This document shows, piece by piece, positions 45,322 through 56,600 of a stretch of DNA of 64,000 nt. The position numbers were made by a program, and so were the translations under genes. Every line of letters starts with the position of its first letter. Position 1 is the first letter of the stretch. The stretch spans positions 3,717,001-3,781,000 of the forward strand of contig NZ_OY761553.1 of NCBI RefSeq assembly GCF_963664735.1, written 5' to 3'. A model generated the notes under the pieces. It searched no databases. It was not told where the DNA came from and saw only the letters and a program-made list of their open reading frames with translations. The DNA comes from an uncultured Cohaesibacter sp. (GTDB lineage: Bacteria; Pseudomonadota; Alphaproteobacteria; Rhizobiales; Cohaesibacteraceae).

Positions 45322-45847
45322 GGGGTTCATGATCATGGTCATGGTGATGGGAATGAGCGTGCCCATGATCGAGCCCGTGATCATGGCTGTGATCTGGGCT
45401 TCCTGCTGATTTGCTGACATAGGCCCCGCTCATGGGCGAGAAGGGGGCCGATATGGCACCAAGATTGCCACCAAGCCCTTCCAGCATGTCGGCAATCACC
45501 CCATCCTTGCGAATGCGCAAATGATTGACATAAATCTCCACCGGCTGATGCCGGTTGCCCAGATGCCAGGCCAGTTGCAGCAGCGCAAGGGGCGTGTCGG
45601 CCCGGACTTCATAAAGCTCTTCGGCCTTGGCCAGAACCTTGATGACACGTCCGTCTTCCAGCAACAGCCCATCGCCATGTTCCATCCGCATGGCCTTGGA
45701 AAGGGACAGCAGAAAGTCCAGACCATTGTCACTGGTCAGTTGGATGCGCCTGCGATAGCGGTCTTCCTCATCCAGCGTGATGGTATCGAAAGGATCCTGC
45801 GACCAGCTTTCCTTTGGCAGAATGCTGCCTGCTTTTACAATCGACAT
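45311..45847 (-). CDS. ureE: Urease accessory protein UreE with His-rich nickel-binding tail
   Basis: UreE is the nickel metallochaperone that loads UreG. The 178 residues contain a peptide-binding N-terminal domain, a metal-binding C-terminal domain with the conserved YEVRADTPLALLQLAWHLGNRH and VNHLRIRKDGVIADML, then a tail of about 25 residues in which more than half are His, with Asp and Glu (HDHGLDHGHAHSHHHDHDHE). This tail should store nickel. A GAGGAC ribosome site precedes the ATG. It is separated from ureC by 88 bases containing a strong hairpin. Confidence 0.96.
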   Translation of the reverse strand: MSIVKAGSILPKESWSQDPFDTITLDEEDRYRRRIQLTSDNGLDFLLSLSKAMRMEHGDGLLLEDGRVIKVLAKAEELYEVRADTPLALLQLAWHLGNRHQPVEIYVNHLRIRKDGVIADMLEGLGGNLGAISAPFSPMSGAYVSKSAGSPDHSHDHGLDHGHAHSHHHDHDHEPHEH

Positions 45848-45864
45848 GTCATGTCCTCGTCAAA

Positions 45865-45901
45865 CATATCCCCGTGCGGGCCACGCCCGCACAGGGATAT
45901 G
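45865..45901 (-). promoter_or_regulatory. Long hairpin between ureC and ureE
   Basis: CATATCCC and GGGATATG bracket GTGCGGGC and GCCCGCAC around CAC, giving a stem of about 16 paired bases with one mismatch. No T-run follows on the minus strand, so it is unlikely to be a full terminator. It may reduce read-through or protect the ureDABC message, so that structural subunits exceed accessory proteins. Confidence 0.55.
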
Positions 45902-45935
45902 TAGGAGTGATATAGCCCGACTGGCAACAGCCGGA

Positions 45936-47648
45936 TCAGAACAGGAAGTAACGCTGCGCCATGGGCAGCTCGCTTGCCGGTTCACAGGTGAGAATTTCGC
46001 CATCGGCACGCACTTCATAGGTTTCCGGATCGACCGTCACCTCGGGGGTGGCATCATTGAGCTTCATCGATGCCTTGGAAATGCCGCTGCGGGTATTCTC
46101 CACCGCAACCATCTGTTTGGCGGTGCCGAGTTTGCCGGCAAGCCCTGCATCAAGTGCTGCCTTGGAGACGAAGGTCACCGAGCTTTTGGTCAGTGCCTTG
46201 CCGAAGGCTCCGAACATCGGGCGATAATGCACCGGCTGTGGCGTCGGAATGGAGGCATTCGGGTCACCCATTGGTGCAGCCGCGATGGTGCCTCCAATCA
46301 GCACCATGTTGGGCTTGGCGCCAAAGAAAGCCGGATCCCACATCACCAGGTCGGCCCGTTTGCCCACCTCGATAGAACCGATATGCTTGCTCATGCCCTG
46401 AGCGATGGCCGGGTTGATGGTATATTTGGCGATATAGCGCTTGACCCGCTCATTGTCATTGTCGCCGGTCTCGATGGCGAGCTTGCCGCGCTGCTTCTTC
46501 ATCTTGTCAGCCGTCTGCCAGGTGCGGATGATCACCTCGCCGACGCGGCCCATGGCCTGACTGTCCGAGGAGATGATCGAGAAGGCCCCCATGTCATGCA
46601 GAATGTCTTCTGCCGCAATGGTTTCCTTGCGGATGCGGCTCTCGGCAAAGGCCACGTCTTCGGGAATGTTGGCATCGAGATGATGGCAGACCATCAGCAT
46701 GTCGAGATGTTCGGCAATGGTGTTGGCGGTATAGGGGCGCGTCGGATTGGTCGAGGACGGGATGACATTACTCATGCCGCATATCTTGATGATGTCCGGC
46801 GCATGGCCACCACCGGCACCTTCCGTGTGGAAGGCGTGGATCGTGCGGCCCTTGAAGGCATCCACCGTGCTTTCGACAAAGCCGCTCTCATTGAGCGTGT
46901 CGGTATGGATCATCACCTGGACGTCAAATTCATCGGCTGCTGATAGACATGTGTCGATGGCTGACGGGGTGGTACCCCAGTCTTCATGCAGCTTCAATGA
47001 GCAGGCGCCACCCAATATCATTTCTTCCAGAGGCTTCGCCTTTGAGGCATTGCCCTTGCCCGAAAAACCCAGATTCATCGCAAAGCCGTCCGCGGCCTCG
47101 ATCATCCGGGCGATGTGCCATGGACCGGGCGTGCAGGTGGTGGCCAGCGTGCCATGGGCCGGGCCTGTGCCACCGCCGAGCATGGTGGTGATACCGCTCA
47201 TTAGCGCCTCTTCGATCTGCTGGGGGCAGATGAAGTGAATATGGGCGTCCATGCCGCCTGCTGTGATGATCTTGCCTTCCCCGGCAATGGCTTCGGTGCT
47301 CGGGCCGATGATGATGTCGACGCCAGACTGGGTGTCCGGATTGCCTGCCTTGCCAATGGCGCAGATCAAGCCGTCTTTCAGGCCGATATCGGCCTTGTAG
47401 ATGCCGCTATAATCAACGATCAGGGCATTGGTGATGACCGTATCGACAGCCCCGTCGGCGCGGGCGACCTGCGACTGGCCCATGCCGTCGCGGATGACCT
47501 TGCCGCCGCCGAATTTCACCTCCGAGCCATAAGTGGTGAAGTCTTTCTCCACTTCGATGAACAGCTCGGTATCGGCCAGACGCACCTTGTCGCCGGTGGT
47601 GGGGCCGAACATGTCGGCATAGGCCGCGCGGGAAATTGTGTAAGCCAT
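45936..47648 (-). CDS. ureC: Urease alpha subunit (catalytic)
   Basis: UreC holds the dinuclear nickel site that hydrolyses urea to ammonia and carbamate. The 570 residues match the family length. The active site is complete: HIHFICPQQ (two His ligands), [12 protein letters not shown] with the lysine that becomes carbamylated, [26 protein letters not shown], the flap MVCHHLD with the conserved His pair, and [12 protein letters not shown] with the Asp ligand. Its ATG overlaps the ureB stop by one base (TAATG), and GGAGGGG within ureB is its ribosome site. Confidence 0.98.
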   Translation of the reverse strand: MAYTISRAAYADMFGPTTGDKVRLADTELFIEVEKDFTTYGSEVKFGGGKVIRDGMGQSQVARADGAVDTVITNALIVDYSGIYKADIGLKDGLICAIGKAGNPDTQSGVDIIIGPSTEAIAGEGKIITAGGMDAHIHFICPQQIEEALMSGITTMLGGGTGPAHGTLATTCTPGPWHIARMIEAADGFAMNLGFSGKGNASKAKPLEEMILGGACSLKLHEDWGTTPSAIDTCLSAADEFDVQVMIHTDTLNESGFVESTVDAFKGRTIHAFHTEGAGGGHAPDIIKICGMSNVIPSSTNPTRPYTANTIAEHLDMLMVCHHLDANIPEDVAFAESRIRKETIAAEDILHDMGAFSIISSDSQAMGRVGEVIIRTWQTADKMKKQRGKLAIETGDNDNERVKRYIAKYTINPAIAQGMSKHIGSIEVGKRADLVMWDPAFFGAKPNMVLIGGTIAAAPMGDPNASIPTPQPVHYRPMFGAFGKALTKSSVTFVSKAALDAGLAGKLGTAKQMVAVENTRSGISKASMKLNDATPEVTVDPETYEVRADGEILTCEPASELPMAQRYFLF

Positions 47649-47953
47649 TAGAGTGCCCCTCCGATGTCTGCGCGAAAGCCATAAACCTCGCGTTTGCCTT
47701 CCAGCGGGATCAGACGAACCTTGCGTGTCTGGCCCGGCTCGAAGCGGACGGCTGTGCCCGAAGCGATGTCAAGGCGCTTGCCGCGCGCGGCTGCCCGGTC
47801 AAAGGAAAGAGCAGGATTGGTTTCGAAGAAATGATAGTGCGAGCCGACCTGAACCGGACGGTCGCCGGAGTTGGAGACTTCCAGTTCGGTGACTTCCAGA
47901 CCGGCATTGAGTTCAATGTCGCCTGCGGCTGTGATGATTTCACCCGGAATCAT
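47648..47953 (-). CDS. ureB: Urease beta subunit
   Basis: The 101-residue structural beta subunit assembles with UreA and UreC into the urease trimer of trimers. Family segments are [45 protein letters not shown] and [12 protein letters not shown]. Separate ureA and ureB genes are the usual proteobacterial state (they are fused in Helicobacter). AAGGAGG lies six bases before the ATG. Confidence 0.98.
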   Translation of the reverse strand: MIPGEIITAAGDIELNAGLEVTELEVSNSGDRPVQVGSHYHFFETNPALSFDRAAARGKRLDIASGTAVRFEPGQTRKVRLIPLEGKREVYGFRADIGGAL

Positions 47954-47963
47954 GATGCCCTCC

Positions 47964-48266
47964 TTAACGAATCGGTTCGTGGACGGTGACCAGCTTGACC
48001 CCGTCGGGGAAGGTGGCCTCCACCTGAATGTCGTGGATCATCTCGGCAATGCCCTCCATCACCTGCGCCCGGCTGATGATATGGGCACCCGCTTCCATCA
48101 GGTCGGCAACGGAGCGCCCATCGCGGGCACCCTCGACGATGAAGTCGGTAATCAGGGCCACTGCCTCGGGATGGTTGAGCTTGACGCCCCTCTCAAGGCG
48201 CCTGCGGGCCACCATGGCAGCCATGGCGATGAGAAGCTTGTCCTTCTCTCTCGGAGTCAAATTCAT
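47964..48266 (-). CDS. ureA: Urease gamma subunit
   Basis: The 100-residue gamma subunit begins with the invariant [17 protein letters not shown]. It continues with [33 protein letters not shown] and a C-terminal [16 protein letters not shown]-like end (here [16 protein letters not shown]). It lies 10 bases before ureB and 17 bases after ureD in one operon. Confidence 0.98.
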   Translation of the reverse strand: MNLTPREKDKLLIAMAAMVARRRLERGVKLNHPEAVALITDFIVEGARDGRSVADLMEAGAHIISRAQVMEGIAEMIHDIQVEATFPDGVKLVTVHEPIR

Positions 48267-48283
48267 GACGCGTCCTCTCCTGT

Positions 48284-49165
48284 TCAGGTCGTCCAGACAC
48301 GCGGGAGAGGTTCCCCGGCCCGGAAATGTGAAATCAGTGGAATGAGCGCTGCACGCAACGCCATGCCGTTAACCGCCGTAAGGCGGGCAAGAATCTTGCC
48401 GTTGAAAGCCGACAGCCCGACAGAGCAGCCCTCAAAGGGCGCCATCAGTGCGCGAGCGCTTTCAACCAGCCCTTTCAGCGTCTCTTCCTCTTCAGGGCCG
48501 CAATAGCAAAGGGTGGCGAGCGCCAGATGGCCGTCGAGCACGGCCCTTGCCGCACCGATATGGGCCACATTGCCCTCAAGCCGCTGCGCTTCGGCATGGA
48601 TCAGCCTGCCCTTGCGATGAATGCGCCAGCGATCGCCAAAGGCAAGCTGCGTGAGGGTCTCTCCCATGGCCAGACGTCCCAGAATGAGACTTTCGACCGC
48701 CAGAAAACGGGCATTGCCTTCAAGCTGAACATCGAGCGTTCTGTCGAGCCCGGCGCGATCATAAAGAATGGTTTCCTGCGGCAGCCAGTCGAGCCGTGCC
48801 CCGTCCGCCACGCAGACATGGTTGGCGACACGGGCAACCCCGCTTTCGGCCTTGTAGATTTTCTCGCAGGCCTGCGTTGTCAGCACGGCATAGGTGCCCG
48901 CTGCCGCGCTCGCATGCCAACTGACAGCATCCCCACCGGTGAGCCCGCCTGCGCTGTTGATCAGCACCGCTTCGGCGGCCTTGCCGCCATAGACCTTGGG
49001 CAGGCGGATCTTGGCGCAGCCCTGCTGATAGAGCCGATCCAGCCTAGTCTGCCCCTCGGCATTGACCTTGAAACTGACACGCCCCGCCCCGCTGGTCCTC
49101 TGCGCACCAACAGATGCCGGATTAGGCGCGGGGGTGAGATCAGACGGTGAGATGGTTGCGTACAT
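48284..49165 (-). CDS. ureD: Urease accessory protein UreD
   Basis: UreD (UreH) binds the apo-urease and forms a tunnel for nickel delivery with UreF and UreG. The 293 residues carry the family segments [60 protein letters not shown], and [10 protein letters not shown]. It is the first gene of the urease operon. The ribosome site is weak (GGATAAGG close to the ATG), and a slightly later start is possible. No urea transporter genes (urtABCDE) are in the window. Confidence 0.96.
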   Translation of the reverse strand: MYATISPSDLTPAPNPASVGAQRTSGAGRVSFKVNAEGQTRLDRLYQQGCAKIRLPKVYGGKAAEAVLINSAGGLTGGDAVSWHASAAAGTYAVLTTQACEKIYKAESGVARVANHVCVADGARLDWLPQETILYDRAGLDRTLDVQLEGNARFLAVESLILGRLAMGETLTQLAFGDRWRIHRKGRLIHAEAQRLEGNVAHIGAARAVLDGHLALATLCYCGPEEEETLKGLVESARALMAPFEGCSVGLSAFNGKILARLTAVNGMALRAALIPLISHFRAGEPLPRVWTT

Positions 49166-49554
49166 TCCTTATCCAAGTCTTCAGAAGGACCTGAATACAC
49201 AATCTTTGGGCGGTCCATATTTTGGATACCATCCGACAGCTCAAGCCAGAAATCAAGAGACTGCTCAATCAATCCTATCGTGATGTCCAATCTCTTTATT
49301 TCTTTCGGTCCGTGATTTTGGAAATCCGCACCATTCGCTAAAGAAAGAGGGGGGCGATCAATGCCTGCAGATAGGGTGTCCGCAATCTAGGGTCGTCTTT
49401 GAAATAGATTACCATTGCTTATCTCCTCCAATGTGGGTAAGCAGTCTTGCAAAGGGCGTTCGTTGCGTTGGACTATGGCATTCAGGTGGTTTTGCTGTAG
49501 ATTTCTTGCGGAAGCTGCGGCTTATATTTTTTAGTCTTTGTAAATTGTGAATAA
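49166..49554. other. 389-bp divergent interval between ureD and the first capsule gene
   Basis: This should hold the promoters of the urease operon (minus strand) and of the capsule region (plus strand). I find no convincing -35/-10 pair, tRNA or insertion element. The only element of note is a 25-codon open frame on the minus strand with a strong ribosome site (see separate entry). The AT-rich 60 bases just before 49555 are a plausible capsule promoter region. Confidence 0.4.
49338..49415 (-). CDS. Possible 25-residue small protein or leader peptide upstream of ureD
   Basis: On the minus strand GGAGGAG lies seven bases before an ATG at 49415, the best ribosome site in the interval. The frame runs 25 codons to a TAG at 49338: it starts MVIYFKDD and ends LIAPLFL. 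It is on the same strand as ureD, ending about 170 bases before it. It could be a translated leader that influences urease expression, a genuine small protein with a hydrophobic C-terminus, or a gene remnant. I know of no matching family. Confidence 0.35.
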   Translation of the reverse strand: MVIYFKDDPRLRTPYLQALIAPLFL

Positions 49555-50562
49555 ATGGCTGGCTCTGGGTTTATATCAGTTTTAAATAGTTTGGCAGCTT
49601 CGGTGTCGGGCAAACAAATCAGGTTTGCTTCACCGTCCCTGGCATTGTGTAATGATCCTGCGGTAGAACAAGTCTTGGGGGAGGCCCCAACCTTTTGCCT
49701 TCCTTCCCAGCCTATGCAATGTGACTGTTTTGTCGGTTGGGGGCAACGCTCCGGGCATCAGGCGGCAAAGATGGCTCGACAAAGAGGTGCGTCTTTGTTG
49801 CGCTTGGAAGACGGCTTTCTACGTTCGTTTTACCGGCAGGACCCTGCAATGTCGGTGGTGGTTGACGATTTGGGAATTTATTACGATGCCACTCAGCCGT
49901 CACGCCTTGAAAAATTGGTGTCTGCAAAAATCAATTCGGAGCAAGAACTGCGGATTGCGAAGATCCTTGATCTGTGGCGGCAGCACGGCCTTTCGAAATA
50001 TAATTCTGGTCAGGAGTTCCTTGGGGATCTTCCAAAAGACTATGTTCTCGTTGTTGATCAGGTTTGGCACGACGCATCGGTAAAATTCGGTTTGGCCAAT
50101 GAAGCGTCTTTCGATGCAATGTTGCAGGCGGCCTGTGACGAGAATCCGGATAGTTTTGTTATTGTCAAAATTCACCCCGATATTTTTACTAGAAAGAAAG
50201 TCAGCCATTTTGACGTGCAAAGTTTACAAAAGCGTCCACAGATTATAATTGTTGCCGAAGCTTGTTTGCCGTCACGACTGATCCAGAATGCCAAGAAAGT
50301 TTATACGGTGACGTCGCAAATCGGTTTTGAAGCTTTGATTTGGCAGAAGCCGGTTCGTTGTTTCGGGATGCCTTTTTATGCCGGATGGGGATTGACCGAT
50401 GACGCGTTGCCAGCTCCTGCACGTAGAGGAACAGCCACTTTTTCCCAGTTAGCTTTTGCGGCGTTGATTTCTTACCCTAAGTACGTAGATTCGCTAGATA
50501 ATGCGTTATGTGAGATAGAAAGGGTTATTGACTATCTTACTAAACTGAAGCACAAAGTGTAG
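49555..50562 (+). CDS. KpsC-like capsule beta-Kdo glycosyltransferase, single module
   Basis: The 335 residues belong to the capsule polysaccharide synthesis family that includes KpsC and KpsS, which build the poly-Kdo linker on the lipid anchor of group 2 capsules. Visible family segments are LRLEDGFLRSF, VVDDLGIYYDATQPSRLE, VVDQVWHDASV, FVIVKIHPD, and CFGMPFYAGWGLTDD. E. coli KpsC (about 675 residues) contains two such modules in one chain. Here there is only one, and a second stand-alone module lies at 60770. The ATG at 49555 has no strong ribosome site. It precedes the rkpA-like synthase by about 130 bases. Confidence 0.85.
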   Translation: MAGSGFISVLNSLAASVSGKQIRFASPSLALCNDPAVEQVLGEAPTFCLPSQPMQCDCFVGWGQRSGHQAAKMARQRGASLLRLEDGFLRSFYRQDPAMSVVVDDLGIYYDATQPSRLEKLVSAKINSEQELRIAKILDLWRQHGLSKYNSGQEFLGDLPKDYVLVVDQVWHDASVKFGLANEASFDAMLQAACDENPDSFVIVKIHPDIFTRKKVSHFDVQSLQKRPQIIIVAEACLPSRLIQNAKKVYTVTSQIGFEALIWQKPVRCFGMPFYAGWGLTDDALPAPARRGTATFSQLAFAALISYPKYVDSLDNALCEIERVIDYLTKLKHKV

Positions 50563-50699
50563 AATTGAAGGGTCGTTGCAACCTCACCTCAAGGTGAAAA
50601 TTAAAACGGTTTCAAATATGCTTGTTTAATGGGGCTTCACTCGAACTTATTTCCGGAAGCTGGGCTGTGTGAACAGTGAAAGATAAATGTTATAACGAT

Positions 50700-53600
50700 A
50701 TGAGTCAAAATTCTGTTGAGGTAATTGGGCGTGCATGCCGTCTTCCTGGAGCCAATAGCGTTTCCGAATTCTGGGATTTGCTTGTTTCTGAGCGTTGTAG
50801 CGTAAGCGAAATCGGTCCGGATCGATTTTCAAAATTTCGCTATTTGCATCCGCTTTCCGGGCAGGCCGGGAAGACCTATACATTTCGTGCCGGCGTTGTC
50901 GATGATGTTTGGGGTTTTGATCCAAGCGTCTTTGCTCTTTCTCCGCGTGAAGCCTCTCAGATGGATCCTCAGCAGCGTTTGCTGCTTATGCTTGTATGGG
51001 AGGCTCTGGAGGAAGCTGGCCTGACAGTTCCCGATATTGCTGGCTCCAATATCGGTGTTTTTGTAGGCAATTCGGGCAGCGATCATTCCAACAGGTTCTT
51101 TTTTGATCCGGCAAGTTCCGACAGCTTTATGATGACTGGTAATACTCTGTCGCTGGTCTCAAACCGTATCTCCTATGTCTATGACTTGCATGGACCAAGT
51201 TTTACTGTCGATACTGCCTGTTCTTCCTCTCTTGTTGCTTTGGATTTGGCCCTTAAACGGCTTCAGTCCGGGGAAATCGACACCGCTATTGTTGCCGGTG
51301 TAAATCTTCTTCTATCTCCGTTTCCTTTCGTTGGTTTTGCCGCAGCTTCAATGCTTTCGCCGCAAGGCTTGTGTCGCCCGTTCGACGAAAATGCCAACGG
51401 TTATGTGAGAGCGGAAGGTGCTGTTGTTCTAGTGTTGCAGCGTGGGGATGTGTTTGACCCCTGCCAGCAAAAAAGCTTTGGCCGTATCGTGGCGTCCGGC
51501 ATCAATTCCGATGGTCGCACATCTGGCGTGGCTCTGCCTTCCTCCGAATTCCAGGCGTCGCTTCTGGAGCAGATCTATTCCGAAATGAATTTTGATCTGA
51601 ACGATCTGGCCTTCGTTGAAGCGCATGGCACAGGGACCAGAGTTGGTGATCCTGCCGAGGCTTTTGCCTTGGGCAAGGTACTTGGCGACAAGCGCTCGAC
51701 ACCTCTGCCGATCGGTTCGGTCAAGTCCAATATGGGGCATCTTGAGCCTGCATCCGGTTTGGTCAGTGTGCTCAAATCCCTGTTGTCGCTCGAACACGAT
51801 CTCTTCCCGGCAAGTCTGCATGTAGAAACGCCCAACCCAGATATTCCGTTCGAAGAGCTGAACTTGGCTCTTAACCTGAAGGCCATGCCGCTCAAACATG
51901 GTGATGACATTCGATATGCCGGGATCAATAACTTCGGGTTTGGCGGCACGAATGCGCATGTGCTGGTCTCCGATAGCGCTCCGGTAGAACCTGTTGCAAA
52001 GGCCAAGGTTGCGGTTGCCAAAAAGTCTGCGAAGGCTGAGGCACCAGTCGAGGCCGAGCAGAGATTGTTCGTTCTGAGTGCAAAAACGGAAGATGCTTTG
52101 CGTGCCTTGGCTCGCTCCAGTGCGGATGTCGTCAAAAACTCCGAAGACAGTCTTGCTGATTGGTGCAAGGCCTTTGGTTGGCACAGAACGATGTTGGATG
52201 AGCGCCTGGCAATCGTTTGTCATGACAAAGAGGCTCTCTGCGCCAATCTTGCTGCATTTGCTGAAGGCGAAAAGTCGGGCGAGATGGTTTCTGCCACGGC
52301 GTCGAAGGCGAGCCGGAATCCGGTTTTCGTTTATTCCGGGAACGGTTCCCAATTTGCTGGCATGGGGCAAGTTGCTTTTAAGCAGAACCCTGATTTTGCG
52401 GCTGCTTTTGTGAAAGTCGACAAGCTGTTCAAAAAGCTGTCGGGTTGGTCGCTTGAGACCAAATTGTTCGATGAAACCTTGAAAGACGAGCTGCAGAAAA
52501 CCTCGATAGCTCAGCCTCTTCTTTTCGCAGTGCAGGTTGCCCTGACCACGGCGCTCAAGGCCAAGGGCCTGATGCCCGGCGGTGTCATGGGGCATTCGGT
52601 CGGTGAAGTGGCCGCTGCGTGGGCTTCTGGTGCCTTGACGCTTGAGCAAGCCGTCAGGGTCATCTATTTGCGCTCCTATCATCAGGAAGTCGTTGCGGGA
52701 ACAGGTAGAATGGCTGTTATCAAGTCATCTGTTTCGGCCACGAAAGCATTGCTGAAAGAGGAAGGCTTTGCTGCGATCGAGGTGTCGGCAATCAACACCG
52801 ATGAATCCCTGACCCTTTCTGGCCCAACGGATGAATTGCAGCGCTTTCTGAAGCTTGCTCGCAAGAAGCGTCTTGCAAGCAAGATGCTGGATATCAACTA
52901 TCCATTCCATTCCAAGTCTGTAGAGCAAATCAGGGAAGGTCTGTTAAAAGATCTTGCCGATATTGTTCCCGGGAAGGTCGAGCTGCCATTCTATTCTTCG
53001 GTCACGGGCAAAATTCTGGAAGGCGGAGAACTGGGTGGTGAATATTGGTGGGCAAACGTGCGCCAACCAGTTGATTTTCTTGGTGCGACTGAGGCCGCTT
53101 TCGCTGACGGTAATAGCCAGTATATTGAAATTGGGCCGCGTCCAATTCTGAAAAGTTACGTGAGCGAGATTGCGAGAGACCATGCACGCTCCATCACTGT
53201 TACGGCAAGTTTGCAGCAGAAAGCAGATGAAAATCTCGATCCGGTTCTACTGGCAACCGGGCTTGCCTTTGCCAACGGCTTGTTGGTGGACAAGGAAACC
53301 GTCTTCGGGCCGCGCGTGAAATGTACATTGCCATTGCCCAACTATCCATGGCAGCTAAAGACCTTCAAGATTACGCCAAGTCCCGAAGCCTTCGACATTT
53401 TCAACGATTCCGCTGCACCTCATGCATTCCTTGGTCAGCAACTGCGTCCTGATGAGCATGTTTGGAGCACTGAGCTTGATACTACCCTGATGCCTTATCT
53501 TGCTGATCACAAGGTGGACGGTAAAGTTATCTTGCCCGGGGCCGCTTTTGCGGAAATGGCTCTGGCTGCTGCACAACAAGGCCTGAAGACCGACCGTGTC

Positions 53601-56600
53601 GAGCTGCGCGATATGGATCTGCTGCAGGCGCTGACCCTGAAAGAGGACCAGTCTGTTTCTTTGTTGACCCGGCTTAACACTGACACTGGTGTTGTCGAGA
53701 TCTATAGCCGGGCGCGCCTCGTTGATGATGACTGGCTGCTTCATGCGAAATGTCGTGTGGCAAAAATTCCGGGTGAACTGGAACTGGACTGCGCAGATCA
53801 CGATCTCGTTGCTCCTTCTTTGCAGCTTGAAAGCTCAGCTGAAGAGCTGGAGGCACTTTATGATATTTCTCGAGAATTCGGGCTCGATTTTGGGCCAAAC
53901 TTTCATCGATTGAAATATTGCAAGCGTTTTGGCGACGATTACATTGAAATCGTTATAAAGCCGCTTGATCAGGATATTTGTCAGCGGGAAGCGATCTCTG
54001 GTCCTTATGTTCTGCATCCTCTGGATTTCGATGCCAGTTTCCACGGTTTGAACACGCTCTATAGCAGTATAGATTCTGACGCTGACAAGATGGCATTCAT
54101 TCCTGTGCGCTTTGGTTGCCTTCGGGTTTATCAGACTGGCTCGTCGGTACGGTCTGCGCGTATTCACGTCATTCGCTCGAACTCTCGGGGCATCAAGGCA
54201 GACATTAATCTGTTTGCCGAAGACGGGTCTTTGGTTGCCTCTTTGCGCGATGGTCGTTTCCGTGCCTCGGCGCTCACGCAACGGCAAGGGCTGGAGCGTC
54301 TGACCTACAGTTATGATTCAATAAGGCTTGCACTGCCTTCAGGCGTGGGTGCTGACTTGAAACTGGACAAGGATGCGATCAGAAAAGCCATTTCAGCGCT
54401 TGACTATTCTGCTCCAGCCTCAACGGATGAAGGCTATCTATTGCTGCAGGCGGCCGGCCGACGCGGCGCGTATGACATTTTGCGTCAGTTTGCGAATGAG
54501 TCTCTGGAAGTGTCTGAAGCGATGTTGCCAGCCTTGCAACAGCTTGAGGATATGCAGGACAGCGCAAATGATGACGACCGAATTGACGAAGCTGTGTTCC
54601 TCAAACAGTTGTTTGCGGCATTGCTTTCAATTTGTGAAACTTCGGATTTGGCAACTCAGGGCGCAGAAAACTGGACATTGGCGGCAGACTGCGTCTTGCC
54701 CGAGGTCAATCAGATCCTGCAATTGCTTATTGGTGAAGACGCTCGCTGGTCTGCTCATAGCATCATGCTCAATCATGCCCTGCACATGATCCCTCAAGTG
54801 CTTCAGGGATCGGTCAAGGATCAAGTCAAGGCGTTTCTGCCGCAAGATCTCTATTCCAATGATCTGTATGAGCAATCCTTCAGCTCTTCTCCCTTGGCAA
54901 CAGCCCATGTGGAGCAGGTGAAAGCTTCCGTTGCTGCTGTGCTTGCCGCTTGGCCGGAGGGGCGCTCTCTGCGTGTGCTGGAACTGGGTGTCGGCGGAGC
55001 GGCACTAACCAAGGCTCTTCGCCCGATGGTTGAGGACAAGGGTGGAATTCTGGTCTCTGCTGATAGCAACAAGCTGATCATTGATCGGTTGCGCATATTG
55101 TTCGCCAACAAACCAGGGTTTGAAGCTGTATCAGTTCAGTCCGATCTAGAAGCTCTTCAGGCGTATGGTCCATTTGATATCGTGGTTTCGGCAAATGGTC
55201 TGCAGATGATGCATAAAGCGTCATCAATCTTGTCAGAGTTACCAGGCCTCATGACGGATGACAGCCTTGTGCTGTTCAGCCTTTCAGATGCAAGTGTTTA
55301 TGACAATATGGTCTTCGGTCTGGCCACCAGTTGGTTCGAAGACACTGTCGATCCTCTGTTCCCGATGTCATTTCATGGTGACGCCCAAGATTGGCAAAAC
55401 TGGTTCAAGGATGTCGGTCTGGTTGGTCTGGAGCTGTCTCCATTTTTCGATGAGGAAAGCAATCCGATCCTGACAGGGGCTTATTTGCTCTCCGGCTTTC
55501 ATTCAAACGCGACCTCTTCCACTGACGAGGAAGATTTGGTTACTTTGGATAAAGCCTTGCGCCATTGTTTCATTCTGTCAAATGGTGCAGATGATGTGGA
55601 ACAGGCGTTTGCTGAACAGATCAAAGGCAAGCTCTCCGATATGGACTGCTCCCAGATCGACGTTCGCGAGCCGTCTGACATCAAGAAAGCTGTTAAAGCC
55701 ATTGCTGCAATGTCGAGCAGTGACGGTTTGCCAGAAATTGTATTCCTTGCCGGTGCTTTTGCGGATAAGGGGACAACGGTTGAGCTGTGCGCTGACAGAT
55801 TGCATCTGTTGGCGGAACTGTTCCGTGAGAGCGCAGATATGTCTTTGCGCCTATGGATTGTGGCGCAAGGCGGCTATCCCGCTTCCATGCAGTCACATAA
55901 TATCGCGCCAGTTCAAAGTGGTATTTGGGCTTTCGGGCGAACCGCAAGCAACGAATATAGCAATCATGATGTACGGCTTGTCGATTTCAGCGATCAACTC
56001 GGCATGAATGACCGTGCAGAACGGTTGTCTGGACTTTTGCTGGAACCTGGTGAAGAACGCGAAATTTTGCTTGAAGGGTCTGCGCAGCAGGTCGTGCGCA
56101 TTTCTCGCGGCTGGAAGCAAGGTGCAGATGCAGATCAGAAAGTATCTGCAAAGGCCGCATCAAAACTCTACCACCCGCGTAGCGGATCATTTGATCGCCT
56201 GAAATGGATTCCAACAATACGCAGGAAGCCTGCTGCTGGCGAAATCGAAATAGAAGTGGTTGCGGCAGGTCTCAATTTCCGCGATGTCATGTGGGCTCAG
56301 GGCCTGCTTCCCGAAGAGGCACTTGAGGACGGGTTTGCCGGTCCAACTCTGGGCTTTGAGTGTTCCGGACGTGTTGTTGCTATTGGTGAAGGTGTCACAG
56401 ATCTGAAAATCAATGATCCTGTCATGACGCTGGCTCCTGCAAGCTTTGCTTCTCACGTTACTGTGGCCGAAGGTGCGGTCTTGCGCCTGTCCGAGGATTT
56501 TGATCTGGTGGCAGCGGCGACGATGCCGGTTGCTTTCTTGACCAGCTTTTACGCCCTTGATTATCTGGCTCGCCTCGAAGAGGGAGAATGGGTGCTGATC

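Noticed and set aside
45322-45420. Upstream ATG codons extending UreF by 33 residues
   Set aside because: The extension is the His-rich tail of UreE read in another frame. The UreF family starts at the ATG at 45321.
45777-46943. 388-codon open frame on the plus strand
   Set aside because: Antisense to ureC and the ureC-ureE gap. The active-site motifs of urease show which strand is real.
51429-52682. 417-codon open frame on the minus strand
   Set aside because: Antisense to the KS and AT domains of the synthase, whose catalytic motifs are intact.
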